NCBI GenBank assembly: GCA_963675135.1
Contig: OY776132.1
Location: forward strand, 7,998,001-8,062,000
Source: Galeopsis tetrahit
Taxonomy: Eukaryota; Streptophyta; Magnoliopsida; Lamiales; Lamiaceae
DNA length: 64,000 nucleotides
Direction of reading: 5' to 3'
Below the pieces are notes generated by a model. The model was not told the origin of the DNA. It made no database searches and saw nothing but the letters and a program-made list of their open reading frames with translations. Positions 48,790 to 61,113 of the stretch are shown here, piece by piece. The position numbers were made by a program, and so were the translations under genes. Numbering within the stretch: position 1 is the first letter of the stretch; every line of letters begins with the position of its first letter.

Positions 48790-49390
48790 AAAAAAAATGT
48801 GTATGTCGTTGAGAATTTTGGTAAAAAATCGAAATAATCCTTAAAGAAACGTGAGCGATTCTCTACTATTTAGACATTATTTTATTTAATTTTTATGCGG
48901 CGTCTAATCTAATTTTCGTCTAAACATGCCGATTTGCAAGAAATGACATTGACAGGTGGCGCGGCCGCCTAGCTCGATTTTTGCATCAACATGTATAATG
49001 TAGAATTTGGACATTATAACGAAGCCAAAAGGATAGAAGCTCTGTTTCCTACTCTAATTATTGCACTTTCAGAGTTTTTGCCTTTTGAATCGATCAAAAA
49101 TCCTCACAATGAGATGACTAAAGAGTAGGTATAAAACCCTCTCTAATTTGTGCATTTGCTTAATTAAAGATTATGTGCTCTTGTTTGATGTACAAAGAGG
49201 GAAAGTAACATGATACGAAACGGATGAAAAATTAAGACAAAAGAAGTAGAGAACACACATATATTTGGCAGGAATTATGTAAAAGAACACACATAGAGAA
49301 GTGGGAATTCATTGTCAAAAACCATAAACCATTACTTAAGACAAAAGAAGACAAGAAGTACGTATAGTCAAATGGTAAATAACATACGAG
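48790..49390. other. Intergenic, no gene seen
   Basis: AT-rich sequence between the long-TIR element and the kelch-like remnant. No coding region supported. Confidence 0.55.
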
Positions 49391-49399
49391 GCACCCGCA

Positions 49400-49973
49400 C
49401 AAGGTATTCTCCACCGAGGTCTAAGCAGAATTGGGCAGACTTACAACAAGAAGCGTATTCTGACTTTATTTTACTAATGCCTTGTTCATCTTCTTGAATG
49501 TACCTCTTAAGGTCAACAAGACAAACATCTAAAAAGATGCGACATTCAGTCCGTTCGTCATCAAATCTGCCCACATATGCTTTGCAAAGGTGGCATTCTC
49601 CCTTGTCCTTATCGTGGTTCAGGAGGGTGACCATATACTCTAGATGGTAAGTCCTACCCTTGATATCAAACATAGCAGATTCTTTGTCGAATGCAACGAA
49701 TATATCACTAGGGTGATTGTACGTCTCCACGTGATATTGAAAATCAAGAAGTCCATAGGTAGTTGTCAAACCAAATCGATTTTCAATGAATTTAAAGGAG
49801 GAAGCACCAGGACCAGTAGGAATCAGCCCGACAAAATGGTTCAGTATAGGGTGACCAACCCTTATCCAGTTGGTCAAGATCAAGAACATACATTTTAAAA
49901 TCAACAAAGAGGCCTTCGAATTGGACCAAGAATCGAGCTTCGTCAATGAAACAATATGCAGAAATTTGAGAAC
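49400..49973 (-). pseudogene. Kelch-like gene remnant, 3' piece
   Basis: Minus-strand continuation of the gene interrupted by the Copia element. Just after the insertion point the frame reads FLVQFEGLFVDFKMYVLDLD then QLDKGW, in line with a kelch-type blade (Y-V-L-D-L-D). The frame is lost about 60 codons in. A different frame then stays open to about 49368, with stretches such as DIFVAFDKESAMFDIKG and ECRIFLDVCLVDLKRYI. At least one frameshift therefore separates the two. Domain assignment is tentative because only weak kelch-like signatures are visible. Confidence 0.45.
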
Positions 49974-50855
49974 TGTGAGTGTTATCTCATAATCTCAGAA
50001 TCAGCACACTAAGTGAGTAGTGAGTTGATAGGATCAGATAAGATAACTTAGGCCTTATCAGATGAGTTGAAGGGTTTCAATCAGATGAGAAGGTGATGCT
50101 TAGAGTTCAGCACAGTTGGCTAGATCAGCACAGTAAGATCAGCACAGTACTGGATCAGCACAGTACTGGATCAGCACAGTACTTCAGCAGAGTAGATCAG
50201 CTCAGTACCAGATCAGCACAGTACTTGGGTCAGCACAGTACTTGGTCAGTGTAGTTAAGATCAGCACAGTATGAAGTCTATCAGCAGAGTTAGCTTTTGA
50301 TCATCAGAGCAGAAGAGTTGAGTATCAGAACACTAAGTAGTGATCTGATCTTTATGGACAAGTCTTCTGATCTGGAAGTTAGTTAGTTTAACTAGCTGTA
50401 TTACAGTTACAACTACTTGAGGGCATAACTACCATTTCAGTTGGGCAATAAAAGAGCACATGGGTTGTTACAAGCAGTTGCAAACGGTTGATAACTACTC
50501 AAAACAGTTCCTAACAACAGCAACTACCTTTGGTCTTTATAAACTCTTGTATGTGTACATTGTAAAGGTTGGATAGAATTGTAGTACGTTTTGTAATCTT
50601 TGAGTTGTGTGAGTTCACGAGTGAAGTGAGGAATATCCTATTCCGAGTGAATGAGTGTGTAAACATTCTTTATCAATCAAAGAAGTACTCGTCTGGTCCA
50701 GTGGATGTAGATCACATTGATCGAACCACTTAAATTATTGTGTGCTGTTTGTCTCGTTGATTACTTTTTGAATTACTATCCTAGAGCAGTTATTTCTTAT
50801 ATCTTCAAGTATTATACTTGGTTGGAGATGTCTAATCGACCCGAATTACTTGACA
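49974..50855 (+). repeat. 5' LTR of Copia element
   Basis: 882 bp. A TATA-like TATAAA lies at 50538-50543. An irregular minisatellite of gatcagcacagtact units lies at about 50115-50290. Confidence 0.92.
50115..50290. repeat. gatcagcacagtact minisatellite in LTR
   Basis: About ten imperfect units of 14-18 bp. Fewer units are present in the second LTR (about 55155-55290). Confidence 0.85.
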
Positions 50856-50857
50856 AT

Positions 50858-50875
50858 TGGCGCCGTCTGTGGGAA
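50858..50875 (+). other. Primer binding site of Copia element
   Basis: tggcgccgtctgtgggaa begins two bases after the LTR. It is not the initiator-Met sequence usual for Copia. tRNA not assigned. Confidence 0.65.
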
Positions 50876-50898
50876 ACTGAAGTAGCAGCAGATCTAAG

Positions 50899-53800
50899 AT
50901 GGGGAATTCTACCAAGTACAACATAGAGAATTTTACAGGCACGGGAGATTTTGGGCTGTGGAAGGTCAAGATGCAGGCCCTCCTTGAACAACAAGGATTA
51001 TTCGAGGCTCTCGAAGAATCCGAAGAGACTGCAGAAGAAGAAACTGCAGCAACTGCGGCTGAAAGGAGCAAGTTACTCAGAAAAGCTCGAAGCACGATCC
51101 TACTCTGCCTTGGAGATAAGGTCTTGAGGGAGGTTGCTAAAGAGAAGTCAGCGAAGGAGGTTTGGGATAAGCTTGAGAAGTTATATATGGTGAAAACTCT
51201 TGCTAACCGACTCTATTCGAAACAGAAGCTGTATGCCTTTAGAATGGGAGATGACAAACCCATTACGGAGCAGCTAGATGAGTTCAACAAGATACTTGAT
51301 GATCTGGAGAATTTGGATGTCAAGCTTGAAGAAGAGGATAAGGCTCTTATCTTGTTGAGTGCTCTTCCTAAGTCCTTTGAAATCCTAAAGGACACCATCT
51401 TGTATGGTAGAAAGGAGGCAATCACATTGGAGGATGTGATCTTGGCTGTCAAGTCCAAGCTGCTGCATAATAAAACATCTCAAGGAGATAAAAGCAGCAG
51501 TGGGGAAGGATTGACAATCAAGGGAGGTCAGAAGAAGTCTGTCTCCAAGAAGGGGTCTAGTCAACCCAAGGGAACTGATAAGGGAAAATCAGCAGTGTCA
51601 AATCAAGGGGAAGTAGTGTGCCACCACTGCAACAAACCTGGGCACTTTAAGAGTACTTGTTACAAGTACATACAACTTATGAGAAAAGCTGGTCCCAAGA
51701 ACCCTGTTGATAAGAATCAAGCAAATCAAACCCAAGAAGATAAGGAGCAGAAAGGCTATGAGTCAGCTCAGTCCCTATCCATCACTTCCACTAAAGAACA
51801 GCAGGATTGGATTTTAGATTCAGGGTGTTCTTTCCACATGACTCCAAGGAGAGATTGGTTTCATGATTTTAAGCATCAGAATGGAGGTTCTGTGTTGTTA
51901 GGGAATGATCACACTTGTAAAGTCAAAGGTGAAGGTACAGTACACTTGAAGATGTATGATGGAGTAGTGAGGATTCTCAAGAGGGTCAGGTATGTTCCTG
52001 AACTCAAGAGAAATTTGATATCTCTTGGTATGCTGGATTCAATGGGCTACAAATTCCAGTCAGAAGATGGAGAGCTCAGAGTTTCAAAGGGGGAGTTTAC
52101 TGTTCTTAAAGGTGAGAGAAGGCAAGATCTCTACTTTCTTAAGGGAGGAACAGTAGTTGGGAGATCAGATGTGGCAAGGGTGCAAGACAACTCAATGTTG
52201 TGGCACAAAAGATTAGGTCATGTAGGAGAGAAGGGCCTACTTGAGCTAAGTAAGCAAGGATTGCTAGGTGGTGACAAGATCACAAAGCTTGATTTATGTG
52301 AGCACTGCATTCTTGGGAAATCCAAGAGATTGAAGTTTGGAAAGAGTTCACACTCTACCAAAGGAATTTTGGACTATGTCCATTCAGATTTATGGGGGCC
52401 AGCTAGGAATCAGACCAGAAGTGGTGGGAAATATTTCATGTCTATCATAGATGACTACTCAAGAAAGGTATGGATCACTATCCTGAAATCCAAGTCAGAA
52501 GCATTTGAAAAGTTCAAGGAATGGCTCACTGAGGTTGAGAATGTCTCTGGAAAGAAGCTCAAGCATTTGAGAACTGATAATGGGCTGGAATTCATATCAG
52601 AAGAGTTCAATGCTTTCTGCAAGAAGAAGGGTATAGTGAGGCATAGAACAGTACCAGGTACACCTCAGCAGAATGGAGTAGCTGAGAGAATGAACCAGAC
52701 TTTACTTGAGAGGGTCAGGTGCATGTTGAGCAGCTCGGGATTGCCTAAAGTATTTTGGGGAGAAGCAGTGTCAACAACAACCTATTTGATAAATAGAAGC
52801 CCTTCCTCAGCTGTGCAATTTAAAACCCCAGAAGAGTTATGGTCTGGCCATGCAGCTGAGTACAGTAATTTGAAAGTTTATGGTTGTTTAGCATATGCCC
52901 ATGTCAAGCAAGATAAGCTTGAGCCTCAAGCCTTGAAATGTGTGTTCGTAGGGTATCCTTCAGGAGTGAAAGGGTATAGATTGTGGTGCCTTGAAGCTGG
53001 AATGCAGAAGTGTATTATCAGCAGAGATGTAACTTTTGATGAAAGTAGAATGCCATTGAAAGAAGAGGCAAGTTCAAGTACAGCACACAACAGACCAGAT
53101 GAGACACATGTTGAGGTGGAGCATGTTGAAACCAGAACAGTAACTGAAGATCAGATTGATCCAGATGAGGAGGAGACTACTCATAGTGATACTGAGCTTC
53201 ATGATTATCAGCTGACTAGGGACAGAACCAGAAGAGAAGTCCACCCACCTCAAAGGTATGGTCAAGCTGACATAGTATCATTTGCATTATGTGCAGCTCT
53301 TGAGGTGGAATCTTTGGAGCCTAAAACTTACACAGAAGCCATCAACTGCCATGACAAAGAGAAGTGGTTAGTTGCTATGGAGGAAGAACTGTTATCTCTT
53401 AACAAAAACCAGACTTGGGAGATTGTTGAGAGGCCTAAGAACAAGAAACTTGTTGGGTGTAAGTGGATCTACAAGAAGAAGGTGGAGGCTCAGAGAGGTG
53501 GCAAGATTAGGTATAAGGCAAGGCTTGTAGCTAAAGGATTTACACAGAAAGAAGGTATTGACTTTAATGAAATCTTCTCTCCTGTTGTAAAGCATTGTAG
53601 CATCAGAATCTTGTTGGCTATGGTTGCTCAATATGAATTAGAGCTGCATCAGATGGATGTGACCACAACATTTCTTCATGGGACTTTAGATGAGAAGATC
53701 TACATGAAAATACCAGAAGGGTTGGACATAGAAGATGGAGAAGACAAAGTGTGCTTACTCAGAAAATCACTCTATGGACTCAAACAAAGCCCTAGACAAT

Positions 53801-54873
53801 GGTACTTAAGGTTTGATGAGTACATTTGCTCAGCTGGTTTTGTAAGAAGTTTGTATGACAGCTGTGTTTACTTCAGACGAGTTGGGAGTTCAATTACCTA
53901 TCTTCTGCTGTATGTTGATGATATGTTAATAGCTGGGGAGTCTATTAACAGTATCAATCAAGTGAAAGAGATTCTCAAAAGGGAGTTTGAGATGAAAGAT
54001 CTTGGTGAAGCTAAAGTGATCCTTGGGATGGAGATCAGTAGAGTTGAGGGAGCAATTCAGCTTAATCAGCCTACCTATCTGAAGAAGGTGCTAGAGAGAT
54101 TTAGGATGCATCAAGCTAAGTCAGTTTCTACACCAATTGGCCAGCATCAGAAGCTATCCAATCAGATGTGTCCCAAGAACAGCTAAGAAAGAGCTCAGAT
54201 GAGTAAGGTTCCTTATGCCAGTGCAGTAGGGAGTTTAATATATGCTATGGTGTGCTGTAGACCAGATTTAACTCATGCAATGAGTGTAATCAACAGATAC
54301 ATGAGTGATCCAGGCTTAAGTCATTGGGAGACAGTTAAGTGGGTCATGAGATATGTTCTGGGATCAGCTGAGAAGGGTCTGAAATTTCAGAAGATATCAG
54401 ATGAGGGAGAAGAACTTGTGGGATATGTTGATGCCGACTATGCAGCCAATGTAGACACAAGAAAGTCCTTGACAGGTTATGTATTCACCTTATTTGGTAC
54501 AGCTATATCATGGAGGTCAATACATCAGTCCGTAGTTGCATTATCTACTACAGAATCAGAATATGTAGCCTTGACTGAAGCCGTTAAGGAGAGCATGTGG
54601 CTTAGGGGGATCTTGAAGGAGTTTGGTATATCACAAAGAAGTGTGACTATCTTCTGTGATAACCAAAATGCAATACATCTTGCAAAGCATCAGGGGTATC
54701 ATGAGAGAACTAAACATATTGATGTAAAGCTGTACTTTGTAAGAGATATTGTAGAGAAGGGGGTGGTCCAGGTAGTGAAGATTGCTACAGAGGAGAACCC
54801 TGTTGATGCGTTCACTAAGGCATTGCCAAAAGAGAAGTTTAGCTTGTGTCTTAGACTTATTGGACTGCATTAA
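50899..54873 (+). pseudogene. Copia gag-pol polyprotein, one in-frame stop
   Basis: The frame starts at the first ATG after the primer site and is open for 1325 codons, except for one TAA at 54184-54186. In order: gag (FTGTGDFGLWKVKMQALL); zinc knuckle CHHCNKPGHFKSTC from residue 241; protease with ILDSGCSFHM, catalytic Asp at residue 307; pre-integrase HKRLGH; integrase with DLWGP, LRTDNGLEF and PQQNGVAERMN (D-D-E); RT with QMDVTTTFLHG and YVDD at residues 1005-1008. RNase H with DADYA, STTESEYVAL and CDNQNAIHLAKH lies downstream of the stop. Apart from that stop, all catalytic motifs are present, so this copy is young but disabled in its RNase H expression. Confidence 0.93.
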
Positions 54874-55002
54874 TTCCTCTGAGGAGAAGACTATTGTTCT
54901 TGTGGGAGAAGATCAGTAGTGGAGGCTATTCTTTGAGGAGGATAGTGTTGGTGTTTGTGTTTTGGTGAAGGTTAGTTCGATTATGAGCTAAAGGTGGAGA
55001 AT

Positions 55003-55877
55003 TATGAGTGTTATCTCATAATCTCATAGTCAGGACACTAAGTGAGTAGTGTGCTGATAGGATCAGGCAAGATGACTTAGGCCGAAATCAGATGAGTTGA
55101 AGGTTTTCAATCAGCTGAGGATGTGATGCTTAGATTTCAGCATAGTTGGTTAGATCAGCACAGTAGTGGGTCAGCACAGTACTTCAGCAGAGTATACCAA
55201 GCACAGTACTTCAGCAGAGTGGATCAGCACAGTACTTCAGCAGGGTATATCAGCACAGTACTTGACCAAGCACAGTAAAGATCAGCATAGTAGAAGTCTA
55301 TCAGCAGAGTTAGCTTTTGATCACAAGAACAGAAGAGTTGAGTATCAGATCACTAAGTAGTGTTCTGATCTTTATGGACAAGTCTTCTGATCTAGAAGTT
55401 AGTTAGTTTAACTAGTTGTATTACAGTTACAACTACTTGAGGGCATAACTACCAATTTCAGTTGAGCAATAACAGAGCACATGGGTTGTTACAAGCGGTT
55501 GCAAACGGTTGCTAACTACTCAAAACAGTTCCTAACAGCAGCAACTACCTTTGGTCTTTATAAACTCTTGTATGTGTACATTGTAAAGGTTGGATGGAAT
55601 TGTAGTACGTTTTGTAATCTTTGAGTTGTGTGAGTTCACGAGTGAAGTGAGGAAATATCCTATTCCGAGTGAATGAGTGTGTAAACATTCTTTATCAATC
55701 AAAGAAGTACTCGTCGGGTCCAATGGATGTAGATCACATTGATCGAACCACTTAAATTCTTGTGTGCTGTTTGTCTCGTTGATTACTTTTTGAATTACTA
55801 TCCTAGAGCAGTTATTTCTTATATCTTCAAGTATTCTACTTGGTTGGAGACATCTAATCGACCCGAATTACTTGACA
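55003..55877 (+). repeat. 3' LTR of Copia element
   Basis: 875 bp, preceded by a purine-rich tract (aaaggtggagaa). TATA-like motif at 55559-55564. Confidence 0.92.
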
Positions 55878-56330
55878 AGAATATATAGTGTTTAGATCCT
55901 TAAGATTACCTTTAGACAACTTAAACATATTAGAGCCCTCAAACATATAAAGTGTTTTGCCCAACACACAAAATGCATCAATATCCAAATCCTCTACATA
56001 AGATTTCTCAACACCACAATCAATACGAAGAGTTGGAGAGATTGGGGGAAAGTGGTTAGGATCATCAATATTAGGGGAATCGAGTAAATCAAGAATGCAT
56101 ATGTTGTATTCTCTTCTAGATACCTCACCAAACAAATCACGCTTATGTTTAAGCTCCAGAGAGAGAACAGCAAGACAGACCTTATTCTTCTCAGCGGGCC
56201 AACATCTTTGTACTGATGTAGGCTTTTTCTTAAATCGGGGTTGCAATGGCGGCGATAGCGGCGGCGTCGGCGGACATGAAGACCAGGCGATGACGCCGGC
56301 GATTGGACGACGAGATCCATGAGGCAATTG
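55878..56330 (-). pseudogene. Kelch-like gene remnant, 5' piece
   Basis: A minus-strand frame runs from about 56330 to the Copia insertion point at 55878. Visible stretches include KVCLAVLSLELKHKRDLFGE, EYNICILDLLDSPNIDDPN and DIDAFCVLGKTLYMFEGSN. The hydrophobic strand followed by LYMFEG resembles a kelch repeat (usually LYVFGG). No in-frame ATG precedes it before a Stowaway MITE at 56385, so the true 5' end may be lost or lie in another exon. An alternative frame starts at an ATG near 56320 but lacks the kelch-like segment. It joins in frame with 49973 downward when one target copy is counted. Confidence 0.5.
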
Positions 56331-56384
56331 ATGATAGCAGGAAGAGGGGAAACTTATGGGAGTCGGACGGTGTACTACTTTATA

Positions 56385-56944
56385 CTCCCTCTGTCCAACA
56401 CAATTACTTTCACACTTTTCTTTTCGGGACATTTACAATAACTTTCACATCTTGGATGTGGGAAATCTTGATGGAGAAATCCTGATAAATAGTAATTGAG
56501 TGTGTTTGTTTTGGAATTTTGAGTAGGATGAAATGTAACTTTATGTCAAATCAAATTATGTAAGAGACTAAGAGTACTTGGATGAGATGTAATAGTAGGT
56601 CAAATCAAATTGTGTAAAAGACTAAGAGTACTTGGATGAGATGTAATAGTAGGATGCATAAGTATTTTTAGGGGTGGATGTAGTTGGATGGGGAAATCCG
56701 GATGTGAAATCCCGAAGTAGAACAACCGGACGGGTGAGTCGCAAAACAAACATGCCCTTATAAACTCCACATGTGAGTATTCTCAATTTTACACAAATGT
56801 CATTGATTTTCTCTACACTTACACCAAAGTTAACTTTTTTCTTTACTTTATACATATTTACAAAATTACCACTCAAAATTCCCACTAAATTCATTTATTT
56901 TATTTTATGTGCCACTTCATATATGAAAGTAATCATGGAGGGAG
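56385..56944. mobile_element. Stowaway-like MITE, interrupted
   Basis: Left end CTCCCTCTGTCC and right end GGAGGGAG with TA on both sides. An inner element (56498-56757) interrupts it. Confidence 0.6.
56498..56757. mobile_element. PIF/Harbinger-like MITE
   Basis: Inverted ends GAGTGTGTTTGTTTTGG and GGGCATGTTTGTTTTGC. Contains a tandem copy of agactaagagtacttggatg. The target duplication is not clean. Confidence 0.5.
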
Positions 56945-57852
56945 TATGTGTTTATTTCATCCATTTCTCAGTTACCAAAAACGGCAATTATATAAGATAT
57001 TTTTTTAATTCACTAAAGCCAATTAATTTAAGAACATGTGCTTAAAAAAAAGTATGATAATAAATTTGAAGAAATATAGATGAGTTATGTTTATTGGATA
57101 CCTATATATTACTATGGAATGTAAGAACATGCGATAAAAATACTTATTTATAACAATTTTAACGTAGGCTAGGACCCCACTTAAATATATAGATCAAATT
57201 TTTAGTAAAAGTAATATATTATTTTAATTTAATATATTTGCAAGCTTATGTTGTGTCCTATCACAACCTCATACATATATTTCAACCATTGTTTTTTTCT
57301 TGAATCTCTTCATTTTAAAATTTCTCAATTTTTAATAATTTAATTTTAATTTTTAATCTCAACCCTACATCCTTATTTTTTACTCTTATTTAAACCTCAA
57401 CATCTTCTCATTTCAACCATATCAAGTTTTAATCTTTCGACCCCGTCCTCTTCGGATTTCGCCGGTCGACTTTTTCCAGCCGTTTGAATAGAAAATTTTA
57501 CCGTAATCCATTTTAAATCTCACTCATTTATCTGAATTTTGTCATCTCCTGTAATTTAATTATCCCGTTCATCACTTATAAAGAATTTTGTCAAGAAGGA
57601 TTTGAATCTCTCTCATTTCCCTTGAGTTTGCTTCTTCATTGATCTACGAAAAATGATTTTGTTAGATTTGATGAAAAATATCAAATTTAATTCAATTTGG
57701 ATGAAGAATGGTAGATAAACAATGTCAAATGTAATAATAATGTATTTTGAATGAAGAATATCAACACCTTTTGTTTAATTTATATTGTAATTTTTTAATT
57801 TAATTTTGTTGGCAGCGGTGACATAATTTTTTCAATCTTTCGATGTGTAATA
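56945..57852. other. Intergenic, no gene seen
   Basis: AT-rich, no coding sequence supported. Confidence 0.6.
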
Positions 57853-58088
57853 CTACCTCCGTTCCAGCTTAACTTCCATACTTACTGTTCACTCACTTTT
57901 AAAAAAATATTATAATAAATAGAATTTTAAGATATAATTTTATAAAAAAATAAGTAAGTGAATGGACTTATATGTATATATGGACCATAAAAATAATTAC
58001 ATTAAATATAATATTGTAGATATTGTACGGGTGAAGTTTCTAAAAGACCGGAAAAGTAGGTGTGAAAGTTAAGATAGGACGGAGGGAG
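57853..58088. mobile_element. Stowaway-like MITE
   Basis: Ends CTACCTCCGTTCCAGCTTAA and complement (ttaagataggacggagggag), flanked by TA. Confidence 0.85.
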
Positions 58089-58530
58089 TATATATTTGCC
58101 TACATAATATTTTTTTGGGATAGTGTAATAAACATTTTATGGCATATTAATGTTTTAAATCTTTCGATGTGTAATATATTTTGGCAACGTTCAAATTATT
58201 TGTCTACATTCCACCGAATTTTATGTTAATTAATAAATATTTGCCACAATTTATGTTATCTATATGGAAGAAATGAATCATTTTCACAATTCATGTCTTT
58301 TATCATTTAAAAATATGACATGGCCAATGCCACTAAATTAAGTAATAAATAAATTTAGTTTCAATTTACTTTAATTTACTAAAAAAATAAAAGTTTGTCA
58401 ATATGTTAATTAATTTATATGACTTTCAATTTATAAATAGATTTTAAAATATTACAAAATATATATAGAATATAAAATAATGAAAACAAATATAATCAGA
58501 TAAAATAGATTTTTTTTTTAAACAAGAAAA

Positions 58531-59132
58531 TTTAATTTTCATTATTGCAAAAGCTTGGAATAGTAGGTTGCCCATCCACAATAAACAGAGGGTCTATCGA
58601 ATCAAAGGAAGCAACAAAATTACGAGCATCTCTAGTTATTCTATGTCCTAACCCGTTTGCATCTCGTTTAACAAAGTTTATTAGAATATTATTGAATTGG
58701 GTTAGTAGATTCCGGCATGCAAGAATATAATCTCCAAGAATGGAGTCCATAGTATCCGTTGAGTTAATCGTGTCGACGACCACTTTCGCATCTCCCTCGA
58801 TCACGCAGTCATCTAAAGAAGCCCATGGCTTCTCCCACCATAACCTCATAGCATCCATTAAAGACCATCAATCTTTCCATCACTATGTTGCCAAGTTCAT
58901 TCCGAATAACAAACCCCAATCCAGTTTGATTTGTTTCCGTGAAGAAAGCGACAATTGTGTTTAATTTGAGCTCTCCCATTGTTGGAGCATGCCACGCTAG
59001 GCATTCCATGTTAGCTGTTGTTGATGTTGTGTTCCCTCCAGTGTCCTTTTTCGAAGAATTCCATTCCAGCCAAAAGGAGACCGATACGTGCACCGCTTCA
59101 CAAGGCGTCCGTTTCACTCCCTCCCACACCAT
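58531..59132 (-). pseudogene. RNase H-like (RVT_3) fragment, LINE-type
   Basis: Two overlapping minus-strand frames together resemble the RNase H-like domain (PF13456-type) common at the end of plant non-LTR retrotransposons. Visible signs are WHAPTMGELKLN, GLGFVIRNELGNIV and, after a frameshift near 58810, VIEGDAKVVVDTINS and FVKRDANGLGHR. The usual first catalytic Asp after KLN is replaced (KLNTIVAF). No reverse transcriptase is present upstream. The fragment is non-functional. Confidence 0.65.
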
Positions 59133-59139
59133 GAAGTTT

Positions 59140-59405
59140 CACTACAAAAAATTGTCTAAAAGGCAACAGATATTAGCAATGACAATGTACAGTTGCCAAT
59201 TGGCAAAGGATTTGACAACTGCCAGAAAAAAGGCAACGAATATTGTCGCCGTCCCCTTTTGGCAACGGAAAAGGCAACGACGTGTGTCACACTCGCCAAA
59301 AGGAGACGAGAGTGGGCCCCTCGCTAAATGGCAACGGGAGCCCCCTCTATAAAAGGCAACGAGAGTTGGCCCGTCTCCTAAACAGTTGCTAAAAGGCAAC
59401 GGGTG
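59140..59405. mobile_element. Lone CACTA terminus with subterminal repeats
   Basis: Starts CACTACAAAAAATTGTC and continues with about ten copies of aaaggcaacg or ggcaac, a CACTA-like end. No matching right terminus was seen in the remaining sequence, so it is truncated or its partner lies outside the window. Confidence 0.5.
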
Positions 59406-59524
59406 TAGAAATAGTTTATTACTAACTTAATTAAATGTATAGTTGATGTAAAGATGAATCAGTGTTGAAGTTTCTCTGGAAATTGGAGCCTTTATTAAGA
59501 GGTGCTCTATCTGTCTGTAAATTC

Positions 59525-59806
59525 ATATGTAATGATATTGTTGTGAATTGAAAATTAGAATGAATTGAATTTAAATGTTGTAAATTGAAGATTAGAATAA
59601 ATTTAAATGTATAAGTGAAAATAATTATACACAATGTTGTATGTAATGATATTGTTGTGAATTGAAAATTAGAATGAATTTAAATGTTGTGAATTGAAGA
59701 TTAGAATAAATTTAAATGTATAAGTGAAAATAATTATACTCATATGTAATGATATTGTTGTGAATTGAAAATTAGAATGAATTTAAATGTTGTAAATTGA
59801 AGATTA
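59525..59806. repeat. ~105-110-bp tandem repeat
   Basis: Nearly three units, each starting atgtaatgatattgttgtg and containing gaattgaaaattagaatgaa. Confidence 0.85.
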
Positions 59807-60033
59807 GATTCTTTGTTAATTGAAGTCTTTTTTATTCTTAATTGAAAAACAAAAGCAAGAAGGTTCCTTGTCCAAATGAATCGAAGCAAGAAGTAAATTT
59901 TTCTCACTGATTATGCTTCTCCAATCCACAGCGAATCGCTCACTCCCAGATCGATCAAGAAGCAAGAAGTAGCTTTTATCCGACGCTCGCTCAATTTCAG
60001 ATCGTTCTCCGACCAATCACCTTTCCGGCGACT

Positions 60034-60740
60034 GCTCGGTCCAGGAGCCGTGCACAATTGCACGGTCGATACTCGGTCACCCATGTAAATATAAATATGT
60101 ACTAGAAGTATTCACTTGCACGGTCCAACAGCCATGCACGGTTGCACGGTCGATACTCAGTCACCCGTGTAAATAGAAACATGTACTGGAAGTATTCACT
60201 TGCACGGTCCAGGAGCCGTGCACAATTGCACGGTCGATACTCAGTCACCTATGTAAATAGAAATATGTACTGAAAGTATTCACTTGCACGGTTGCACCGT
60301 CGATATGCAAGCACGCGTGTAAATAGAAACGTGTACTGGAAGTATTCACTTGCACGATCCAGGAGCCGTGCACAATTTCACAGTCGATACTCAGTCACCC
60401 ATGTAAATAGAAACATGTACTAGAAGTATTAAATTGCACGGTCCAACAGTCGTGCACCGTTGCACGGTCGATACCCAGTCACCCGTGTAAATAGAAACAT
60501 GTACTTGAAGTATTCACTTGCACGGTCCAGGAGCCGTGCACAATTGCACGGTCGATACTCAGTCACCCATGTAAATAGAAATATGTACTGGACATACTCA
60601 GTTGCACGGTCCAACAACCGTGCACAGTTTCACGGTCGATACTCAGTAAACCGTGCAATCAAAAAAATGTGTTGTAGGTGCTCACTTTCACGGTCCAACA
60701 GCCATGCCTGGTTGCACGGTCGATATCGAAGTTCAGTAAA
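60034..60740. repeat. ~85-bp tandem array with hairpin-forming arms
   Basis: About nine units recur every 75-90 bp. Each contains ttgcacggtccaggagccgt then gcacaattgcacggtcgata and cagtcacccatgtaaatag. The arms tgcacgg and ccgtgca alternate, so each unit can pair in two ways. Units differ by point changes, making an old minisatellite. A 111-codon plus-strand frame across it (60460-60795) is a by-product of the repeat. Confidence 0.85.
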
Positions 60741-61113
60741 CCTTGAAAACAAAAAAAAAGCTCTTTTCTTGTTCACGTGCTCGAGCCACAAATAAAGTAG
60801 TAATGCACGACACACAAGCGTCTTTCTCATATTCGTATAAAATGCATATTTCATCTGAATTCAATATGATTATTGTTCACACTTAATTTTAGCATAAACG
60901 TATCTTATGACGTGGATTAAACAACACAAGAAATATTAAATTAATATTTAAATAAAAACCAGCACTTCAATAAAATTCCTGAAATACATATGATCAATAT
61001 TCATAAAAAAAATCTAACACTAATTGTTTTGGTAGGATCAACATTAATTAACGTTTTTAGAATCATCGTCTTTGTTGAGATCTTCATCATTCTCTCGATC
61101 AATGTTGCTCTTC

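Larger units (their letters stand above)
49974..55877 (+). mobile_element. Ty1/Copia LTR retrotransposon
   Basis: LTRs 49974-50855 and 55003-55877 begin TGTGAGTGTTATCTC (TATGAG in the second) and end ACTTGACA. The 5-bp flanks are AGAAC and AGAAT, one mismatch from a perfect duplication. One polyprotein frame with the order gag, protease, integrase, RT, RNase H defines Copia. The LTRs differ by several substitutions and by copy number of a short repeat. Single in-frame stop in the polyprotein. Confidence 0.93.

Noticed and set aside
56000..56320. 108-codon minus-strand frame starting at an ATG near 56320
   Set aside because: It overlaps the frame with kelch-like residues and has only hydrophobic low-complexity content; kept only as an alternative.
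60460..60795. 111-codon plus-strand open frame
   Set aside because: It is the translation of the tandem array; repeats of the same residues follow repeat units, with no independent start signal.
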